Source: Erythrobacter colymbi (lineage in GTDB: Bacteria > Pseudomonadota > Alphaproteobacteria > Sphingomonadales > Sphingomonadaceae). From it: DNA of 64,000 nucleotides. The notes beneath the pieces were generated by a model. The model was not told where the DNA came from. It did not search any database and was given only the letters and a program-made list of their open reading frames with translations. The stretch is taken from assembly GCF_002155685.1 (NCBI RefSeq), contig NZ_MUYK01000003.1, positions 248,001 to 312,000 on the forward strand, in the 5' to 3' direction. Of the stretch, positions 60,621 to 64,000 are shown piece by piece (within the stretch, counting starts at the first letter, position 1; each line of letters starts with the position of its first letter). Both the position numbers and the translations under genes were made by a program.

Positions 60621-60970
60621 TGTTGATCTCCGGTGATAACGATACCCTCGCCGACGAAGCGGCCCTCCCAGACATAAAATCGGCGAGCGTGCTTTATGGC
60701 CTGTGCGCCTTGCTCCGAAAGGAAGGCGAGATTCACACGGCGCTCCGTTCCCGGTAGGAAGGGGCTGCCCGAGAACTGCATCCGAACGTCCCAACCGCCA
60801 GCACTCGTGTCCCGCGAAGCGAAAACCGGACAGCGGTAATCGTCGAGAACGGCCTGGGTCTTGCCGCCTTCATTCTCGGGATAAAGCCTGACATCGGCAA
60901 TCAGATAAGCTGCTCCTGATCCGGATTTCTCACTTCCCATCACAGAAAGGCTGCCCTTCCCTGCCGCCAC
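60617..60970 (-). CDS. Small stand-alone protein resembling EF-Tu domain III
   Basis: The product is 117 residues from the GTG at 60970, or 107 from the ATG at 60940. The core (ADVRLYPENEGGKT, DDYRCPVF, FLPGTERRVNLAFL, FYVWEGRFVGEGIV) follows the beta-barrel pattern of elongation factor Tu domain III. There the comparable blocks are EGGRHTPF, YRPQFYFR, PGDN and REGGRTVGAGVV. No GTPase domain is present. Its GTG lies 1 bp after the acyl-CoA dehydrogenase stop with GGAG upstream, and its own stop overlaps the SDR start. The function is unknown; I infer only the fold. Confidence 0.65.
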   Translation of the reverse strand: MAAGKGSLSVMGSEKSGSGAAYLIADVRLYPENEGGKTQAVLDDYRCPVFASRDTSAGGWDVRMQFSGSPFLPGTERRVNLAFLSEQGAQAIKHARRFYVWEGRFVGEGIVITGDQQ

Positions 60971-60971
60971 C

Positions 60972-62114
60972 TCAGATACTCCGCGAGATCACTTCCTTCA
61001 TGATCTCGTTCGTGCCGCCGAAGATCCGCGTCACGCGCGCGTCGCGCCACAGCCTCGCGATGGCGTATTCGTTCATGTAGCCCGCCCCGCCGTGGAGTTG
61101 CAGCGCGGTGTCGCAGCATTCCCACTGAAGGTCGGTGTGCCACAGCTTGGCCGCGCTCGCCTCGTCGGTGGTGAGCTCGCCCGCGAGGTGCTTGCGGATC
61201 GCCCAGTCGAGATGCGCCCAGCCCACCTGCAGCTTGGCCTTCAGGTCGGCGAGGGTGAACTTGGTGTTCTGGAACTCGAACACGGTCTTGCCGAAGGCCT
61301 TGCGGTCCTTGGTGAACTTCACCGCCTCATCAAACGCCCTCTGCGCCGCCGCCTGCGCGCCGACCGCGATGCCGAGCCGTTCCTGCGGCAGCTCCTCCAT
61401 CAGGTGCACGAAGCCCATGCCTTCCGCGCCGAGGATATTGGTCATCGGCACGCGGCAATCGTTGAAGAACAGCTCCGAGGTATCGGCGGCGTGCTGGCCG
61501 ATCTTGTCGAGATTGCGCCCGCGCTCGAAGCCGGGGGTGTCGGCGTCGACCAGCACGAGGCTGATCCCCTTCGCGCCCTTCTCGGGATCGGTCTTGGCGA
61601 CCACGATCACGCAATCGGCGTTCTGGCCGTTGGTGATGTAGGTCTTCGAGCCGTTTATGACGAGGTGGTTGCCGTCCTTCTTGGCCGTGGTGCGGGTGCC
61701 CTGAAGGTCGGAGCCTGCGCCCGGTTCGGTCATGGCGATCGCGGTGATGATGTCGCCGCTGACCATGCCGGGGAGATACTTGGCGCGCTGTTCATCGTTG
61801 CCGAGGCGCTCGAAATAGTTCGCCGTGATGTCGTTCTGGAGCGTGAAGCCGGCCGACGAGCCGAGGTAGGACAGCTCCTCGGTCAGCACGCAGTTGAAGC
61901 CGAAATCGAGCCCGAGCCCGCCGTTCTCCTCCTTCACCGTCATGCACAGCATGCCGGCATCGCCCATCTTCTTCCACACGTCGCGCGGGACGATGCCGTT
62001 CGCCTCGTGCTCGTCCATGTGCGGGGTCAGATGCTCGGCAAAGACCTTGCGGACGGTGTCGCGGAAAGCCTCGTGGTCTTCGTTATAGGCGGTGCGATAG
62101 GAGGTCGCGAGCAT
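60972..62114 (-). CDS. Acyl-CoA dehydrogenase, long-chain type
   Basis: The 380-residue protein has ITAIAMTEPGAGSDLQG (FAD/substrate loop), KTYITNGQNAD, RKAFGKTVFEFQ, LQLHGGAGYMNEY and a C-terminal IFGGTNEIMKEVI. The medium-chain catalytic Glu position after IF is Gly. As in the long-chain and isovaleryl types, the base is likely Glu245 in ELPQERLGIAV. It catalyses the first step of fatty acyl-CoA beta-oxidation. GGAGAG precedes the ATG. It starts the minus-strand metabolic run. Confidence 0.9.
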   Translation of the reverse strand: MLATSYRTAYNEDHEAFRDTVRKVFAEHLTPHMDEHEANGIVPRDVWKKMGDAGMLCMTVKEENGGLGLDFGFNCVLTEELSYLGSSAGFTLQNDITANYFERLGNDEQRAKYLPGMVSGDIITAIAMTEPGAGSDLQGTRTTAKKDGNHLVINGSKTYITNGQNADCVIVVAKTDPEKGAKGISLVLVDADTPGFERGRNLDKIGQHAADTSELFFNDCRVPMTNILGAEGMGFVHLMEELPQERLGIAVGAQAAAQRAFDEAVKFTKDRKAFGKTVFEFQNTKFTLADLKAKLQVGWAHLDWAIRKHLAGELTTDEASAAKLWHTDLQWECCDTALQLHGGAGYMNEYAIARLWRDARVTRIFGGTNEIMKEVISRSI

Positions 62115-62245
62115 GGGGGTTCTCTCCGGAGAATGGGTTTTGATTTGCCACGATTGAACAGGGGGTGCGCGCGGGGGTCAAGTGCGAAATTGGGGGAGGT
62201 GCGGGTGTAATGGCGTGGCAGCAGCAGAAGTGCTAGGATGCCGCC

Positions 62246-62701
62246 ATGGCGCTCAAACATCTGCGATTTTTTATCGGAATAGTTGCGATAGCGTGTGCTG
62301 GCTGCGCGTCGGACACGACAAGCATCTGCCAGATGCCGGCAAATCGGCATTTCTGGCAGGGGACGGATGTCCATTGGAGCGGTGAAATCATCGATATCAG
62401 CGCACCTCCCCACGGGAGCAGCGTGTGGTTCACCGACTATCGTTGCGGGATGAATGTCAGACTTGATCCAGTCGTTGTGCCGACGCTCTACGCCACAGGT
62501 GATGACTGGGACGGGCACAGTGCAGTGGCGGATTTCGAAGTCGCGGGCCGTCTGTCATATCAGGACGGGGACGTTGTGTTTGTGCCAACTTCGCTCAAGC
62601 AAACGTCGGCTTGGGCGAGTGGCGAAGGTTTTTATGCCTACATGCGCAAGCGGCTCGCAACGCTTGCCGAAAACGGCGTTATCGAGTCTCCGCCCGAGTA
62701 G
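62246..62701 (+). CDS. Small uncharacterised lipoprotein
   Basis: The 151-residue product has a lipoprotein signal with lipobox ACAGC (Cys19). The mature part has two further Cys residues (ICQMP and YRCGM) that could form a disulfide, and no motif I recognise. Segments GEIIDISAPPHGS and AVADFEVAGRLSY suggest a small beta-rich OB-like domain; that is inference. AGGA lies about 10 bp before the ATG. Codon use is less GC-biased than in its neighbours, so horizontal acquisition is possible. Confidence 0.65.
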   Translation: MALKHLRFFIGIVAIACAGCASDTTSICQMPANRHFWQGTDVHWSGEIIDISAPPHGSSVWFTDYRCGMNVRLDPVVVPTLYATGDDWDGHSAVADFEVAGRLSYQDGDVVFVPTSLKQTSAWASGEGFYAYMRKRLATLAENGVIESPPE

Positions 62702-62759
62702 CCGTCATTCCTGCGGACGTTCGGTCCCGGGACGGCAAGCACGGGGCGACGAAAGGCGC

Positions 62760-63137
62760 TCAACTCCGCTGGCAGAGCACCAGCACGCGCAGGGTGTTGC
62801 CGCTGCCGGTGAAGACGGGGGTCGCGTGGCCCACGGGGAGGTTTTCGAGCACCGGGCGCAGCTTGGGCGGGAGCTGTTCCGGCGAGACGCGGGCGTTGCG
62901 GACCACCTCGGCGCCCAGTTCGGCGGCGACCTTGACGGCTTCGGGGCAGGAACGGATCGCCTCCATCCGCGAGCGGAACTCGCCCGAGGCGACCTTGCCC
63001 GGCTTCAGCGAAATCTGGAGCAGCGCGTAGATGACGGGCGCAGGCTCGGCCTCCGGCAGAGCTTCAGGCGCGCGCTGCGCGGCGGCGGGCGCGACCAGCA
63101 CAAGGGCAGCGAGCCATGTGGCGATGATGCGGGCCAT
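62760..63137 (-). CDS. Small periplasmic protein, parvulin-like pattern (copy 1)
   Basis: The 125-residue product has a signal peptide (about 1-20). The mature part has LLQISLKPGKV, MEAIRSCPEAVKVAAELGAEVVRNA, QLPPKLRPVLENLPVGHATPVF and LRVLVLCQR. It is clearly related to the next gene (63220-63600). The order of these blocks resembles a reduced parvulin/SurA prolyl-isomerase domain, where LPP-L-----L--G--S-P appears before the last strand. That assignment is tentative. GGAGGGG immediately precedes the ATG. Confidence 0.7.
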   Translation of the reverse strand: MARIIATWLAALVLVAPAAAQRAPEALPEAEPAPVIYALLQISLKPGKVASGEFRSRMEAIRSCPEAVKVAAELGAEVVRNARVSPEQLPPKLRPVLENLPVGHATPVFTGSGNTLRVLVLCQRS

Positions 63138-63219
63138 ACCCCTCCCCCGATCCGGTGACGATGCGCTTCCTTAGAAGCGCCGGGAGCGAGGTTCAACTGC
63201 GGTGGGCGACCGTCCGTCC

Positions 63220-63600
63220 TCAGGCCCGGCCGCAGATCACCAGCACCCGCAGCTGGCCGTCCTTGCCGCTGAACAGCGGGGTCGGCTGACCGGTCGGCAG
63301 CTTCTTGAGGATCGCAGCAAGGTCGATCGGCAGTTGCGAGCCGCGCACATAGGCGTTGCGGGTGATGTCCGCGCCCAGCGCGCCCCCGACCTTCACCGCG
63401 TCATCGCACGACCGGATCGTGTCGACCTGTGCCTTGAAGGCCTCGGCCGGGACCTTGTCGGGATCGACCGAGAGCTGCACCAGACTGTAATTGGGCACGG
63501 AAGACGCGCCCTCCTGCGAGACATATTGCTGCGCGAGCACCCCCACGGGCGCGAGGGCGGCGGCGATCACGGCGGCAGCGGGAACGAGACGGTTCAGCAT
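63220..63600 (-). CDS. Small periplasmic protein, parvulin-like pattern (copy 2)
   Basis: The 126-residue product has a signal peptide (about 1-23, ending VLAQ). It shares with copy 1 the blocks LVQLSVDPDKV, VDTIRSCDDAVKVGGALGADITRNA, QLPIDLAAILKKLPTGQPTPLF and LRVLVICGR. Both Cys residues (RSC and the C-terminal IC/LC) are conserved between copies and may form a disulfide. Start 63600 follows GAAGGAG. The pair probably arose by tandem duplication. Confidence 0.72.
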   Translation of the reverse strand: MLNRLVPAAAVIAAALAPVGVLAQQYVSQEGASSVPNYSLVQLSVDPDKVPAEAFKAQVDTIRSCDDAVKVGGALGADITRNAYVRGSQLPIDLAAILKKLPTGQPTPLFSGKDGQLRVLVICGRA

Positions 63601-63671
63601 GGCAATCTCCTTCGGTGCGCAAAGGTGATGCCAAATCACTGAACCGTCAATGAATTATGCCGTCCCGCGCG

Positions 63672-64000
63672 TCAGCCCACGAAGGCCCGTTCGATCACGA
63701 ACTGCCCGGGCTTGTTGTTCGCGCCCTCTTCGAAGCCGCGGCGTTCGAGATCGGCGGCGTGGTCCTTGATCATCGCCATCGAGCCGCACAGCATCACGCG
63801 GTCCTCGTCGGGAACGAAGCGCTGCGGGCCCTTGGACTGTTCGAACAGACGGCCGTCGTCGATCAGTGCCTGGATGCGGCCCTGCGTGCGGAAAGGCTCG
63901 CGGGTCACCGTGGGGACATAGATCATCCGCGCGCGGTCTTCGTCCTCGAGCAGCGGATCGCCTTCGAGCTTCGATTCCAGCAGCTCGCGATAGGCGAGCT
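63672..64000 (-). CDS. fpr: Ferredoxin-NADP reductase, 3' part (5' end outside window)
   Basis: The C-terminal 109 codons are present and the frame stays open to the window edge. Motifs are MIYVPTVTREPF, RIQALIDDGRLF and DRVMLCGSMAMIKD (NADP-binding, with the catalytic-loop Cys). The C terminus ends QFVIERAFVG, as in bacterial plant-type Fpr proteins. It transfers electrons between NADPH and ferredoxin or flavodoxin. An in-frame Met at 63926 is internal, not the start. Confidence 0.88.
   Translation of the reverse strand, partial: LAYRELLESKLEGDPLLEDEDRARMIYVPTVTREPFRTQGRIQALIDDGRLFEQSKGPQRFVPDEDRVMLCGSMAMIKDHAADLERRGFEEGANNKPGQFVIERAFVG

Overview
The window looks like chromosomal DNA of a high-GC sphingomonad (order Sphingomonadales, plausibly Erythrobacteraceae). 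This rests on the Caulobacter-type oxidative D-xylose pathway, three TonB-dependent outer-membrane receptors, tryptophan-halogenase-fold genes beside a TonB receptor, and dense operons with ATGA/GTGA stop-start overlaps. The taxonomic call is inference; there is no rRNA in the window.

Positions 1-37833 form one large xylan/xylose utilisation locus. Secreted enzymes are a GH10 xylanase, GH67 alpha-glucuronidase, two GH43 enzymes, two GH3 exo-glycosidases, two GH5 enzymes and a sialate-O-acetylesterase-like (candidate acetylxylan) esterase. A large TonB receptor and a sugar-porter MFS protein are the candidate importers. The whole Weimberg route (xylose to 2-oxoglutarate) is present but split over three transcription units: xylX-xylB-xylC (6858-9719, plus), xylD behind a LacI regulator (13940-16857, minus) and an aldehyde dehydrogenase (35053-36615, plus). 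The aldehyde dehydrogenase is followed by a Tat-exported GFOR/AAOR-like sugar oxidoreductase. A 14-bp palindrome related to TGGTAGCGCTACCA lies upstream of nearly every unit and is very probably the operator of the LacI protein encoded at 15721-16857.

The most unusual part is 26418-33501. Three flavin-dependent tryptophan-halogenase-like proteins with intact key residues, a fourth degenerate one, and a JmjC/cupin_8-like protein sit in two units whose divergent promoters carry the same operator. Aromatic-modifying flavoenzyme homologues therefore appear to be part of the xylan regulon.

Positions 38178-46538 hold a second TonB receptor, a DUF4239-like membrane protein, tRNA-Arg(UCU), a queuosine-precursor transporter, an exopolyphosphatase-type protein and polyphosphate kinase. 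Positions 46641-54544 encode a compact type IV secretion system (virB11, B10, B9, B6, B4, B3, B2, B1 in the order of increasing coordinate). It has no visible virB5, virB7, virB8, coupling protein or relaxase.

Positions 54723-58810 have a phosphate theme: a third TonB receptor behind three 7-bp Pho-box units at 11-bp spacing, a TPR protein, and a PhoB-like regulator whose receiver domain lacks most phosphorylation residues. Two further Pho-box-like pairs lie near polyphosphate kinase and upstream of that regulator.

The right end (58847-64000) is metabolic: aldo/keto reductase, SDR, a small protein resembling EF-Tu domain III, a long-chain-type acyl-CoA dehydrogenase, a small lipoprotein, two tandem related periplasmic proteins, and the 3' part of ferredoxin-NADP reductase.
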